From: Rotaria sordida
Taxonomy: Eukaryota; Rotifera; Eurotatoria; Philodinida; Philodinidae
Reading direction: 5' to 3'
NCBI GenBank assembly: GCA_905250125.1
Contig: CAJNOL010001106.1
Span: 16,756 to 80,755, forward strand
Length of the DNA stretch: 64,000 nucleotides
Below, piece after piece: positions 24,891 through 35,853 of the stretch. The notes under the pieces were generated by a model. The model was given only the letters and a program-made list of their open reading frames with translations, was not told the origin of the DNA and made no database searches. Within the stretch, counting starts at the first letter, position 1, and each line of letters begins with the position of its first letter. Position numbers and translations under genes: made by a program.

Positions 24891-25727
24891 ATAGGCTCAA
24901 GGCGAAATGAAGAAAAATTGCCCAAACCATCTTATAAATCATATAAATTAAAATAATGTTTAAGAGAAATGACTAAAACACATAGCATTCGTTGATTCAA
25001 TAAATTGTTAAAATTTCAAAGATTTGATGTAAATAAATCTTTAAAAGCTTTCCTCTAAGCAAAGACAAAAATCGAAGCTGGCAGCTAAAAAATTAAAATC
25101 ATTAGGACTAGATCAGATTTATCAAGAGCACTAACCCACATATTTCCAAGATAGACTATTCAAGATTTTTCTTACTTGGCAAATATTAAAAAAAAAGTAT
25201 GATCATTTTGTTTGAAGTAAACGATATTTATACAAAATCAAAATTTGCAATCGATCACCGAATTTCTTTCTAGTCATTTACTGTTTACACAATCAAGAAG
25301 AGAAGCTTTTGATTTTTAAAGTAATATTAAAACATTGAATGAAGTTGCCAATCATAGATAATTTCAAAAAGTAATACAAGCAATATTAGCATAGCAGAAG
25401 AATATGAAGCAATTCCGATGCTTTTATTATAGAATCTACTTGTTCATGTTACTTTGATATCATATCAATATGATGAAGATAAACTCTAACTATTTCTCAT
25501 ACCATTTATCTATAATACTTTTATGTAATTCATAGAAAAATTCATTTTTGTATCATACAAATTATGTATCCTTCATTCACTAAAACTAATACTAAATAAA
25601 GCTTTTGTCGAACTTAATTAGAACAAAGGTGAATAAGTAGAAATTAAATTCAACAAAATAAAATTAGGTATGAAATATTTGTTCACTCGCAAAACAAAAA
25701 AGACAATTTCAATGGGTATAATTTATG

Positions 25728-26749
25728 TTAAGGGGGCATACGAAGGGCTCCATCTAATCGAATAACTTCACCATTAAGATATGGATTTTCAACAATCATG
25801 TGTGCTAAACGAGCAAAATCATCTGGTTGTCCAAGTCTTTTTGGAAATGGTACCATATTACCAAGTAATAATCGAACTCTTACAGGTAAAGCAGCAAGCA
25901 TTGGTGTATAAAAAACACCAGGAGCAATAGCACATACTCTTATACCCATATTTGATAGATCTCTTGCTAATGGTAATGTCATTGAAACAAGAGCACCTTT
26001 CGATGCTGCATACGCAACTTGTCCTATTTGACCTTCATAAGCAGCAATCGATGCTGTATTTATAATAACACCACGTTGTCCTTGAGAATTTGGTTTATTA
26101 TCGGCCATAAGATGACATGCCCAACGTATGGCATTAAATGTACCAGATACATTTACATTAAGTAGTTTTTTAAATTCATCGAAACTATGCATTGAACGCT
26201 AAATATAAAAACATATTAAATAGAAATAGTTTTTTTTGTTTTTGTTATGCTCACTTTATTTATATTATATGTTCGAATAGCTACACCAATACCAACACAA
26301 TTAAGTAGAACATCAAGTCTTTCATATTGTTGTTTGATTTGATTAAACATAGCTTGTATTTGTTCTTCATTGGTTACATCAGCAGAAAGAAATGTCGGTG
26401 GTTCTAATTGAATATTTTGATCTGTTGATAGATTATTTGATAATGGAATTTTCACATTATTTTTGTCATCCTTACGTTCATTTAATAGTGACTACAAAAA
26501 TATTCAAGACAATAAAATTAATTTAAATTTGTTTTATTAAGAATATACAGTCAATGGATCGTCGGATTCATCTAATTCTGAATTTAACGGCGATGAAACT
26601 ATTGATGACCATTGTTTCACTATATCACTACCTTTAGATGATGGTAAATCACAAATGATTACACGAGCACCAAGTCGAGAAAAATGTTTAGCACAAGCTA
26701 GACCTAAACCAGTTGCACCACCAGTTATTAATGTTACTAGACCACTCAT
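25728..26749 (-). CDS. HSD17B10: Short-chain dehydrogenase, HSD17B10-like (3-hydroxyacyl-CoA dehydrogenase type 2)
   Basis: Three exons on the minus strand (26749-26549, 26491-26255, 26198-25728), all joined in phase 0, give about 302 aa. The NAD-binding motif TGGATGLG is at residues 9-16. The NCVGIGVA segment follows DVLLN, and the catalytic triad is S196, Y209, K213 in [15 protein letters not shown]. The [12 protein letters not shown] and [13 protein letters not shown] segments match type-2 3-hydroxyacyl-CoA dehydrogenase, which acts in mitochondrial isoleucine/fatty-acid breakdown and in animals also in the mitochondrial RNase P complex. It is about 40 residues longer than the usual 261. 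The extra is a polar Ser/Asp/Asn-rich insert at about residues 45-95, between the beta2 strand (IICDLP) and SADVT, spanning intron 1. Divergent from the small membrane protein gene at 26912. Confidence 0.9.
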
Positions 26750-26911
26750 TATATTGACTGATTTAATTAATCTTTATATCTGAAATATAAAAGATTAATA
26801 ATATATTTTTTTTTCTATTTTCGAAATTTATGATAAATAATGTTTCTAAGGTTTCGGTAGGTGTTTTTTTCTTTTTTTTTTGTTATTTTCACTTTTTTTT
26901 CCTTTTCAACG
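26750..26911. promoter_or_regulatory. Shared divergent promoter region
   Basis: Only about 160 bp separate the start codons of the SDR gene (-) and the small membrane protein gene (+), so they probably share a bidirectional promoter. It is AT-rich with poly-T tracts; no specific factor site is recognised. Confidence 0.4.
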
Positions 26912-27349
26912 ATGAATGAATATCATCGTCTTGGAATAAAAAATTTTAAAAGTATACGTCATCTTGGACAAATTAAACTTGCATTTGATCTATGTACTGA
27001 TGATATATCAGCACCACAATATGTATCATTTAAAGGAAATGATTCTAATAAAAAAATACAAATTTCTAATAATGATAAACTTAAATTTGATTATATTCCA
27101 ATAAAAAAATCAACTAATAATTGGTTACAAAATTGTCAATGTTCTAAAATATTGATGAATTTTATTATGAATATTTTCTATCTGTTTTTTCGTATATTAT
27201 GCATTATCTTGAAATATACAATTTATTTAATATGGTATCTATTTAAAATTTTACTCTATATAATCTTTCGTTTATTAACCGAATCAAAATTATATTGTTC
27301 AAAATCTGTCCTATGCCATCCAATTCGATGTTACCATCATCGATTCTAA
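26912..27349 (+). CDS. Small membrane protein, function unknown
   Basis: Single exon of 145 aa starting at the ATG of MNEYHRLGIKNFKSIRHLGQ. An upstream in-frame ATG at 26861 would add 17 mostly Phe/Ser residues encoded by a poly-T tract and is unlikely. The first 90 residues are polar and basic, then from about residue 90 a long hydrophobic stretch (FIMNIFYLFFRILCIILKYT onward) could form one or two membrane passes. A cysteine-rich end follows (LYCSKSVLCHP). Codon use matches neighbouring genes and the frame is clean for 438 bp in very AT-rich DNA, which supports a real gene. Not recognised as any family. Confidence 0.5.
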   Translation: MNEYHRLGIKNFKSIRHLGQIKLAFDLCTDDISAPQYVSFKGNDSNKKIQISNNDKLKFDYIPIKKSTNNWLQNCQCSKILMNFIMNIFYLFFRILCIILKYTIYLIWYLFKILLYIIFRLLTESKLYCSKSVLCHPIRCYHHRF

Positions 27350-27651
27350 ATAATCTGTAGTAACCCTCATTATCTACTCGATTCTGTATTTATCAAATAG
27401 ATGGTGGTATGAATATGATTATATGAATATTAATACAAAAATGTAATCATTTTATTTTTGTTGATTATAAATATAAAAAGATAGTTCATTTCTGAAACTG
27501 TATTAAGAAAATATTCAATAGATGTCGTTGTTAATCAGAGTGAAATATACTCATTAGAATAAAGTGTTCGATATTTATGTTTATAGATTTATCAAAAAAA
27601 ATAAATCTCATTGATACAAAATATCTCTAGGGCGAATTCAAAAACTAAAAA

Positions 27652-28140
27652 TTAGTCCTTGATTTCTATTGCTACATTATGCATAAGTTTTATTTGCATT
27701 GCAGTCTGTTTTAATACATTTAATATTTTAACATTTTCATGTACAAAACTATATACATGATATTTTAAACCAACTTCATAAGCAAATTATTTAGCAATAA
27801 CTAACTAGTAGATCTTAATTGATGTCTTAGCATACGTGGAAATAAATGATGAACATTCAACAGAAATGGTTCACGTGGTCCAGAATCATGTGTTGATATA
27901 CCAAAATGTGATAATGTTATTTGAACATGTAAATATATACTTAAAACATTGTGTGTATTTTGGAATATAAGATAATAAAACTATATACCAGTACCAAAAA
28001 ATAAAAATAAAACATATTTCAATAAAAACAGTATGATGAATAAAGCCATGTATAAGAAAGAATACGTTTATGATAAGTTGAATAAAGTAATTGAACAAAA
28101 TGTGGTGCTACGGTAACGAATGATAAATGTTGAATATCTG
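27652..28140 (-). pseudogene. 3' remnant of a front-end fatty-acid desaturase
   Basis: On the minus strand, after a possible acceptor near 28140, the frame reads DIQHLSFVTVAPHFVQLLY then STYHKRILSYTWLY, matching the DIQH..F..SP.F..S.YSTYH region of fungal/protist-type front-end desaturases. After frame breaks it continues with ITLSHFGISTH and LLNVHHLFPRMLRHQLR, which carries the third histidine box (HHLFPRMPRH in live enzymes), then GLKYHVYSFVHENVKILNVL and a stop at 27652. Several frameshifts and stops interrupt it. Live enzymes introduce double bonds into acyl chains in the ER using a di-iron centre held by three His boxes. The N-terminal cytochrome b5 part and the first two His boxes are absent. 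A dead, 5'-truncated copy. Confidence 0.7.
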
Positions 28141-28854
28141 AAAAAGAAACAGATGTTAGTGCAATTTCAGTGGTATTAAAATATGAAACATGATGTTTCT
28201 AATCATAGAAAGATTATTTTAAGGTGTGGTGGTTCTAGTTTCTATCTCGAAGGAATCAGGAAATAGGATTAGAAGTGAAACCGTTTCGTTTATGTGTAAT
28301 GATAATAATAAATAACGCCAATTCTTGAGTTCATCACGCGCGTAATTTTCAAAACATATTAATCGTTTACAAATAAAAATAATCGGTATTCATAGAAACG
28401 TTCGTCTACATCTCGTCTCTCTCTCTTGAATGGTCGCTATTACTTTTTTCGTGTGGCTAATAAGAATGTTCATTAGAATAAATTTACGTTTGAACATAAA
28501 AAGATATTTTTAAAAAGTTTATTTTTGACTTTTCCAATTGATATCAGATCAAATAATTTAGGTTACGTGTCAAAGTTTTGCCCATTTCGAAAACGAATGG
28601 ACTGTTTCTGCCATTTCCAATGAAAAAAACATTGATTTAGTTTTTCACTCTTACAAAAGACAAGAATAAAGTCTATAATATGGTTTTTATTTAGTCCATC
28701 CAGAATTCTGCTTTTCTCTACGATAAAATTTAATAAAAATCTAATCTGTGACTATGCATGTATTCCGTCACAAAAAAAACGGTATTAATAATGTTTATCA
28801 GCGTGTTATTTTCTTATTATGTAATGTTTGGTTATGATTTTTCTTTTTTCAGCA

Positions 28855-29290
28855 GTGAACCATAGGATCGACTAAGCGACACGTTTCACCCTTCTCTACT
28901 GGGCTTTCATGAACAGTGAACATTTTCGGTTGAACACGACACTGAAATACCATTCGATATTTTTCTGTCTTGTCATTAGATATTTTAATAGGAAATACTT
29001 TTGTAAATCAGGGATGAGCTCAACCATTGCAATGAATGGCCTAATAGAATATTGGTGCATTCATCATGGCTCAACCCGATTGAATTGAATCATTATTCTT
29101 CATGGCATCTGTTTTGGCTTTAGCAGGCAATAATCCTTTCTTAATGATACCATCAATGGCTTTTCGATGTGTTCCATGAAATGCGACTGGCTCTTTAGTT
29201 TCACTGTCAATACAACCGAGTCAGGTTGCGTCATCTACATACTTTTGATCAAGTTTTAGTGCTTGGCGATGCCAACCAATCAGAAAATAG
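28855..29290 (-). pseudogene. Broken member of a YHGT-motif family
   Basis: Minus-strand pieces read LDQKYVDDATLTR, then in another frame CIDSETKEPVAFHGTHRKAI followed by DGIIKKGLLPAK, then after stops FTKVFPIKISNDKTEKYRMV and FQCRVQPKMF, ending CRLVDPMVH. The pattern HGT..A..II..GL, later Y..VF, then YRMVFQCRVNP is a recurring architecture in expanded rotifer/protist proteins of ill-defined, possibly ADP-ribosyltransferase-like, fold. At least three in-frame stops and two frame changes make it non-functional. Name and function are not certain. Confidence 0.45.
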
Positions 29291-29424
29291 TATGACTATC
29301 CCCTCGCCTTTCAGATTCAGGTAGTTCTGGTTTCTCGTAATCTCTATTGAATTGTAAAGCAGAATCGCTTAGTTGTAGTTAAAGGTAAGATAAAATCAAA
29401 GTCCATTCATAAACATGCGAAGCA

Positions 29425-29475
29425 AGTTTGACGTATCGAAGTACTGACCCTTGTGGGAAGCCTTTTCTAGCCTTA
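29425..29475 (-). pseudogene. Possible reverse-transcriptase scrap
   Basis: One minus-strand frame reads RKGFPQGSVLRY, matching the GxPQGSxLS signature of reverse transcriptase. The following catalytic FADD box and the preceding AFDxV box were not found, so this is at most a tiny retroelement scrap and may be coincidence. Confidence 0.25.
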
Positions 29476-29645
29476 TCCTCAGAAAAAAACGATAATTCAT
29501 AGAGTTTTGCATCAAACTCTGAAATAAGTATACAAAGCGTTTGGCTTTTGCGGAAGCCACCCTAAATAACCATCAAATAGAACTCTATTTATGAACTGGC
29601 TGTAATAGTTTAGCGAGCTATCGAATTTCCTTGATAATCGAGTGC

Positions 29646-29945
29646 AAATGTGAGGGTGTGGGTGTGGCTTGGTGTAGACGTGGGTGTAGAATGCATTGCT
29701 TCTCTTTAGCCACACCCACAACTTTACCTCAGCGCTCACGTGCGCATCAATTTCTTCAAATACCGGCATCCGCGCCTCCCACCATACTCCTATCCAAGCA
29801 CCCACTCCACACTTATGTGCAAGCTTCGTGAACGTAGTGTCGCGCACTGAAATGTTTGGGTAGGTGTGGGTGTGAGTGTCGATGGGTGTGGACATGAGAG
29901 TGTGGGTATGGATAGAGAGAACAAACGCAGTCACATCCACACCCT
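29646..29945. repeat. Telomere-like TGTGGG array, G-rich/C-rich structure
   Basis: G-rich GGGTGTGGGTGTGG units begin near 29653, followed by a C-rich block (AGCCACACCCACAAC near 29708). A spacer and a second G-rich run (GGTAGGTGTGGGTGTGAG near 29857) lead to a terminal C-rich CACACCC near 29938. Units are degenerate variants of TGTGGG. So this region contains two successive G-rich to C-rich inversions. Confidence 0.8.
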
Positions 29946-30130
29946 ATTAGGTTTTCTTCTATAGGGCGACGAAGTTTCATCGTTTTTTGTCAGGTACAAT
30001 TATATTGTCAGTTTCGCCATATTAAGAGACGGTTGGTGACTGAATCGAGCATTTTTATTATAGGCTGTTACATAAAAAATTTTAACATAGTTTTTTGATC
30101 ATTGAGAGTGAAAGAGCATGTAGAAAAAAC

Positions 30131-30200
30131 TCTATGAATCCAAATTTATAGCCTTCTCTGAGTGATCGTTCAATAGTTAACAAGAAAACATTTAGTGTGT
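30131..30200 (+). repeat. Dispersed repeat module shared with 60260-60333 (inverted)
   Basis: GCCTTCTCTGAGTGATCGTT onward (from 30151) matches the reverse complement of 60280-60312 nearly exactly, with weaker matching to both sides (ATGAATCCAAA; CAAGAAAACATTT). Both copies lie next to telomere-like arrays. Confidence 0.8.
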
Positions 30201-30590
30201 ATCAGTGGATCTCCATTCCATTTTTCACCTCTTGCTGTTTTCAGTATATAATTTTTTTTTTTGATATATCAAACAAATTAAATCGCAACGAGCAGCAGGT
30301 TTCGTACTTGAATGTGTCGTGCGTTGTGTCACAAATCACGACGCCTGCAACACATCTAAAGTGCATCCTAAAACTATTTCGTTTCTTTTCAAAAGCGTTA
30401 TTGTGCGGCAGGCGAATTTCTTTCTCTTTCTCAATCTATTCAGCTGCCTGGCACCACCAAGAGTTGTTTTTTCCTTTCACTTGTAACATTTTTTCAACGT
30501 TAGCCAGTTTTGTCTTTACATTGATTTTCGATGGCTGTTTTATTCGATCCGATCAGCCTTTCTTCACAGACGGTAATCTATTTTATGCAT

Positions 30591-33500
30591 TAGGGGTGTT
30601 AGTTTACATTTACTTTTAATTTTATTTACCAGTAAATTAAAATATGAGGAATTTATATTTATTATAAATGTAAACTATTTAGTTGCAGGATTTACATATA
30701 CAGATAAATGTAAATCCTGCTACAAAATAATTTGCAATTTATAATAAATGTAAATTACTTATAATTTATAATTTATTTTACATATAAACTTTTTACTTTT
30801 CATTATTTATCGAAAACAAATTAAAATAAACTATGATATTTTTGTACGATATTTTACATAAGAAATACCCTAATCTTAGTATTATTTTTATCTATAATTT
30901 GTTTGCTGGACTATCTTTTCATTCAATTAATGGTTCTTAATTTGAGAAAAAGATCTCACTACTTACCATGATGAGTTTTTCAAAGAAGAGTTAAATCAAA
31001 CTTTACAGACTAGGAAAATAGAAAATGCTGTAAATTGTCAATGAGAAGCTTCAAATATTTTTCGCGAATTACACATCTATTAGAGATTACATATTATTTT
31101 TATCGAATGCAGTTAGAACTTGTAGATACAATAGTAGGTTTTTTTCTACATGGCAATGTTTTATTACCCTAATTATGTTACGAATTAATACTCAATTTCG
31201 AACATTTCTGATATGCAATAAATATTCATTAGGTTTTTCCAAATAGGTTTTTTGTTATGCATAAGGAATATTTTAAGACATACCATGTTTGTTCCTCTGT
31301 TGTTTATTAACCACTTTTGATACAGTTTTGGCAGACATGCATGATACTGATAGGAAAAAAAATCTATAGACACAGAAACTCTTAAAACATAATGTAAAAG
31401 TGTTTTAGTATTTTATTTGTGTCTCATTGAAGTTATTATTTTACTTCGACTGATATGGAAAGTATTTCACTTCTTATTTCTATCTAGTAATTACTTCCAT
31501 AATTGGATATTAAAACGAAGACTTCTGACGTTTATCGCACACCACACTGTTTTAGTCTTAAAAGAAGACTAATTAAATCCATATTTTATAGATTTTTATT
31601 TTAATGTGGCTCGATAGAATAAAATTTAAAATTTGTGCTTGTCACTATGACTTTCTCAACAATAGACTTAAGATGGTGTCTGATTAGAAAAGTATCTGTT
31701 AAACTGTATTGATCATATAGACTATGAAATCTTTTTCTCTTTCTTCAAATCTGTAGTCATTACAGTTGCCAATATGCCCAGAACGATCAGACTTATGGTA
31801 GAGAGCACTATTTATGACTCTACAACAGCAAGAAGAATTGAACATTTTACAATAACAATGAAAAATGAATTCTGTAAAGTTTCACGGAAAAAATTTTTTG
31901 AAAGAAATTTTGGAACCCATCCAATAGTAGTCCTTTTATAGACCTAGTACTATAAAATCAAGAATATTTTTTTGGCAAAATGAGGTCGTATGTTTCAAAT
32001 TTTACTTTTGATTACATTCACCGACAGAAATACTTTCAAATTCGTGATCTCAGTCAAATAGTGCGTCCACGGATATATAAATCAAGATATTTCAATTCAA
32101 AAACAGCTTTTCGTCTGCAATATGCTCTATGACTTTGTTGAAATTTTGTTGTCATCAAAAATATATAAATGATATGTCTATACATTTGCTTTTTGATGCA
32201 AATCATCAGTCTGCCATAGTTTTTTTTCAAAATATCAACACCAAGAATGAAAATCGTGAAGTACGGGTTCCTTTTGACATGTAAATCAAGTAATATCAAT
32301 AATTTCATAGGCAATAATTGCTCCAAATACATTTAAAAACCGAAATTTTGGTGAGACTAACTTGATACAAAATGCTTTATGATATCATTTATACTTTAAG
32401 TTATAGAGGGTGGCGTAATGGTTTTACAACACCCTGTAAATATAATTTGAAGATCAGCGATGTTGTACCTACCAGTAGTCTCATCGCAGAAACTGTATTA
32501 CTAACGAGAATTTTGTGATACATATCGGAGATGAGCGGCTGGGATGGTGACAGTGCACCTCCAGATTTCCCACTTTTCTCGTGCATTGAAACTACTAAAT
32601 TTTCTTCAGAGAGTACTGTTACATATCTCGAAGTTTGGAGAATTGCTCACTTTCTGCGCGAATGAAATAGAATCCAAGAGCTGAAAAATAGAAATTCTTA
32701 ATATATCAAGGAATAATCAGTGTCACTCTGGTAATTCTTCAGCAAAATTGAAATTGATTATTGTTTGCTTCAGTGTCAAACGATTCATGAAGATCGCGGT
32801 AATGCATTTTTAAAAGAATCTGTACACGTAATTATTTCTTTCACAATTTTCCGGGTGGAAATGATTATCACAACAAAAAATGTCGTGAAAATTCTGTACT
32901 TTTGACTTTCATATTCACTGAACTTCAAGAGAATTGATTAGAAATTAGTGTTTCTCAATTCTCGGAAACATCTCCTGCATTCACATCCAGATCTATGCTC
33001 CTTATTTATATGCACTGACATTAGTTTATATCATATCACGAAATAGAAGAGTATTTACGAGGGTTGAATACAAAATCATGGTCTCTAAAACTACGTTGTT
33101 GGCAGGAGATGCGCTACAAAGCCGCATAATAGTGGGACTAATAAAAACCTAGTACACTGCGGCAGAACACTTTTTAGCTGCTCCACTCATTTCTAGTACA
33201 TATTACTGACTTCGCAAGGAAATATACATAAGATAGAAAATTCATATCATAAAAGTTAATCAAGAGCGTATATTCTCGTTACCAATATATATGCTTTCCG
33301 TTAGGACAATAAAATGGAAAAATTATGATATTTTTGCTGCTCAAAAAGCAATCAGCATACCAATAAGATTAACTGGCAGTTTATGCGTCCATCTCGTCTG
33401 TTCACTGCGTATTTCGAATTAATTTATCAATGCGAAATTATACATAGATAACAATGGCAATATTTTCATGATAAAATGATGAAGACTGCTAATTTACCGC

Positions 33501-34059
33501 ATCTGAAATAAGTTTCTCGTTGTCTAAAAAATTTATGCTTCTCGTCATCTCTAGAGTAAAATCCTGAAAATAAACAAGATTACCATTAATTTGTTATATA
33601 ATTAGATTGTAATAAAACATTGCCATGTAGAAAAAAACCTACTATTGTATCTGCAAGTTCTAACTGCATTCGATAAAAATAATATGTAATCTCTAATAGA
33701 TGTGTAGTTCGCGAAAACTATTTTGAGCTTCTCATTGACAATTTACAGCATTTTCTATTTTCCCAGTCTGTAAAGTTTGATTTAACTCTTCTTTGAAAAA
33801 CTCATCATGATAAGTAGTGAGATCTTTTCTCAAATTAAGAACCATTAATTGAATGAAAAGATAGTCCAGCAAATAAATTATAGATTAAAATAACACTAAG
33901 ATTAGGGTATTTCGTATGTAAAATATCGTACAAAAATATCATAGTTTATTTTAATTTGTTTTTGATAAATAATGAAAAGTAAAAAGTTTATATGTAAAAT
34001 AAATATAAATTTCTCGTAATTTATATTTATTATAAATTAAATGGTAAATGACGCCCCTA
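30591..34059. mobile_element. 3.47 kb element with about 500-600 bp terminal inverted repeats
   Basis: Left end TAGGGGTGTTAGTTTACATT and right end (complement) TAGGGGCGTCATTTACCATT begin two long arms, about 30591-31190 and 33575-34059. They pair through many blocks, for example ATAAACTATGATATTTTTGT near 30827 with its complement near 33930, and CATGGCAATGTTTTATTA near 31149 with its complement near 33611. Flanks TTATGCAT and TTCTGCAC agree at 6 of 8 bases, fitting an old hAT-like 8-bp duplication; alternatively the terminal TA could be the duplication. The left arm contains an extra palindrome (GCAGGATTTACA..TGTAAATCCTGC, 30685-30720). The 2.4 kb interior has no intact transposase, only a weak retropepsin-like trace. 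Confidence 0.8.
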
Positions 34060-35618
34060 TTCTGCACGTTTTGAAAGAGAATGTATGCTCTGTTGTTCGA
34101 TGAATTTCTTCGACGAAGACGATAAAATGCTGAGAGTTGCTTAGAAAGAGGTCGTCGCTAGCTTCAGACTTTTTTAATATCAAAACTCTGTTTAAGAAGG
34201 TACTGCAAGAGATATCTGTAGTCAATTAAGTGAAAAATGTGAACTCGATGTGCTTTTTAATTTATGTAAATAAAATAGAAACCTTGAAATTCATTTAGTT
34301 GAGACTAGATCGTGCAAAAAAGTAAATATTGTCAAGAGCTCTTTATTAGAAGTACATCCGGTTTTTATGAGTATCTAAACAATAGTAATCTTTATCTCAA
34401 TGAAATCAAGTTTCACATTAACGATAACAGTAAGTATTGAAGACATAGGAGCGTGCTATCGACTTTATTATCCAGAACTATTTTTATCGAATGTGGTACA
34501 CAATGTACAATTAATTCAAAAATCGAACAAAAACTATTTTCGCGACATTCCTGTATGGTTAAATAGAGCTCGACCAGCTCCACATAGTTTTACATACGAA
34601 AAAATTTCAGATGCTATCTTCATGAGAAAATACTTCAAAAAGCTGTCAGCGCAATCCCTGCGAGATTAAAAGTGTGAAAGACGATGTAAATATTGTTCTT
34701 AGTTACAGAGGATATTCTTAATGTATAATCAGACATACGTCGTCAGCGTCGTTAACTTTAAAGGCTCACACTACAATAATTATTTTATACATTCTAATAA
34801 GTGTTAGTGAAATACACTCACATCCGCTCTGAGTGCTGTTTAATTCGAAGATGGAATCGATCAATAGAGCATTGAATTCTCCATTCGTGAGACTCCACTC
34901 CAACCCTTTTTCTTGCAAAATTCTTAAACAAAAACTCGAATACCATCTTTATAGATCCATTCTCAGCCACTCTCACTCAGATCTTAATAAGAAAAATAAT
35001 ATTCGATAATAAACAAAATTATCGAAGGACTCTAATATATATGAATGTATTGAACTTAGAATTAGATCTTGCACTATTCTTCCTGAATTCTTCGCTCTTT
35101 TTTCTTAAGTCTATATTGCCAAGCACATGATTAATGAAATGCATGTCATACATATCTTGCGCGATAAGTTATTTGAGTCAAGTTTCTTTTATGTTCTCTT
35201 GCACGTGGTAGATATCTCGTCAGTACAAGTGTATGAAGAAAAATGTATCTGGTTTTCTTTTGTACATTAATATGCGATCGCTATTGGTGAATGGATAAGA
35301 AAACATAATTTATTTTCTTTTTCGTCTGGTCACTGTTGTACTTCTTGCATTTGTTCTACCCGGTTTCGGTCCAACTAATCTACCTAGGTTGAAGGTATTA
35401 GTTATATCTCCAATAGATCGTTGAGTCTTAAAACTATATTAATTCGAAACAACATCTTTTCATTCGTTTATTGACATTTTATTTCAAGCTTGAGGATGAT
35501 GTTGAAATCTAAAGAAAGAACAGTGTTCTATTTGTTTTATTAAAGTAGACCTTTATCGAGTGCAAGAAAACATGACTGACATAACTCATTACGCAGCGCA
35601 TATATGACATTTATTGAA

Positions 35619-35684
35619 GGGGGGAAAAGCGAGACTTCGTACTTAACCGTACTTCAGAAGTATCGAAGCCTCGCTTTTCTCCCC
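35619..35684. repeat. GC-rich hairpin 170 bp upstream of the acyltransferase
   Basis: GGGGAAAAGCGAGACTTCG on the left pairs with CGAAGCCTCGCTTTTCTCCCC on the right, about 24 bp apart, with an inner GTACTTAACCGTACTT sub-palindrome. It could be a promoter-proximal structure or a tiny MITE. Confidence 0.75.
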
Positions 35685-35853
35685 TGTCTAGGCACATGGT
35701 ACAGGAGTTGTCTGTTTCCGTTTCGGAAATAAACTCTCTGTCATTCGTGAGAACGGACTCTCCTTTTGATAAATTTTCTACTTGTTTCTCTTCTGTTTCT
35801 ACATTCAGTCTTTATTTAATATTTGTGGATGTTTTCTTATTTTATACTTATGG

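Larger units (their letters stand above)
17759..25727. other. Long gene-poor, repeat-rich region
   Basis: Nearly 8 kb with no intact gene. It contains a diverged direct duplication (18293/19239), a cluster of AAGATCTTG palindromes (20138-20299), a 100-N assembly gap, foldbacks at 20855-21352 and 24265-24890, and a dead GH13 remnant at 23400-24000. Stretches 21353-23400 and 24891-25727 show nothing else I can support. Confidence 0.5.

Noticed and set aside
30197-30619. Plus-strand frame of 140 aa rich in Phe, Ser and Cys
   Set aside because: It ends inside the terminal repeat of the long-TIR element, has no recognisable motif, and codon use is unlike the genes here.
34400-34669. Plus-strand frame of 89 aa (IPVWLNRARPAPHSF)
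   Set aside because: Some coding-like character, but no splice context, family or neighbour support; left uncalled.
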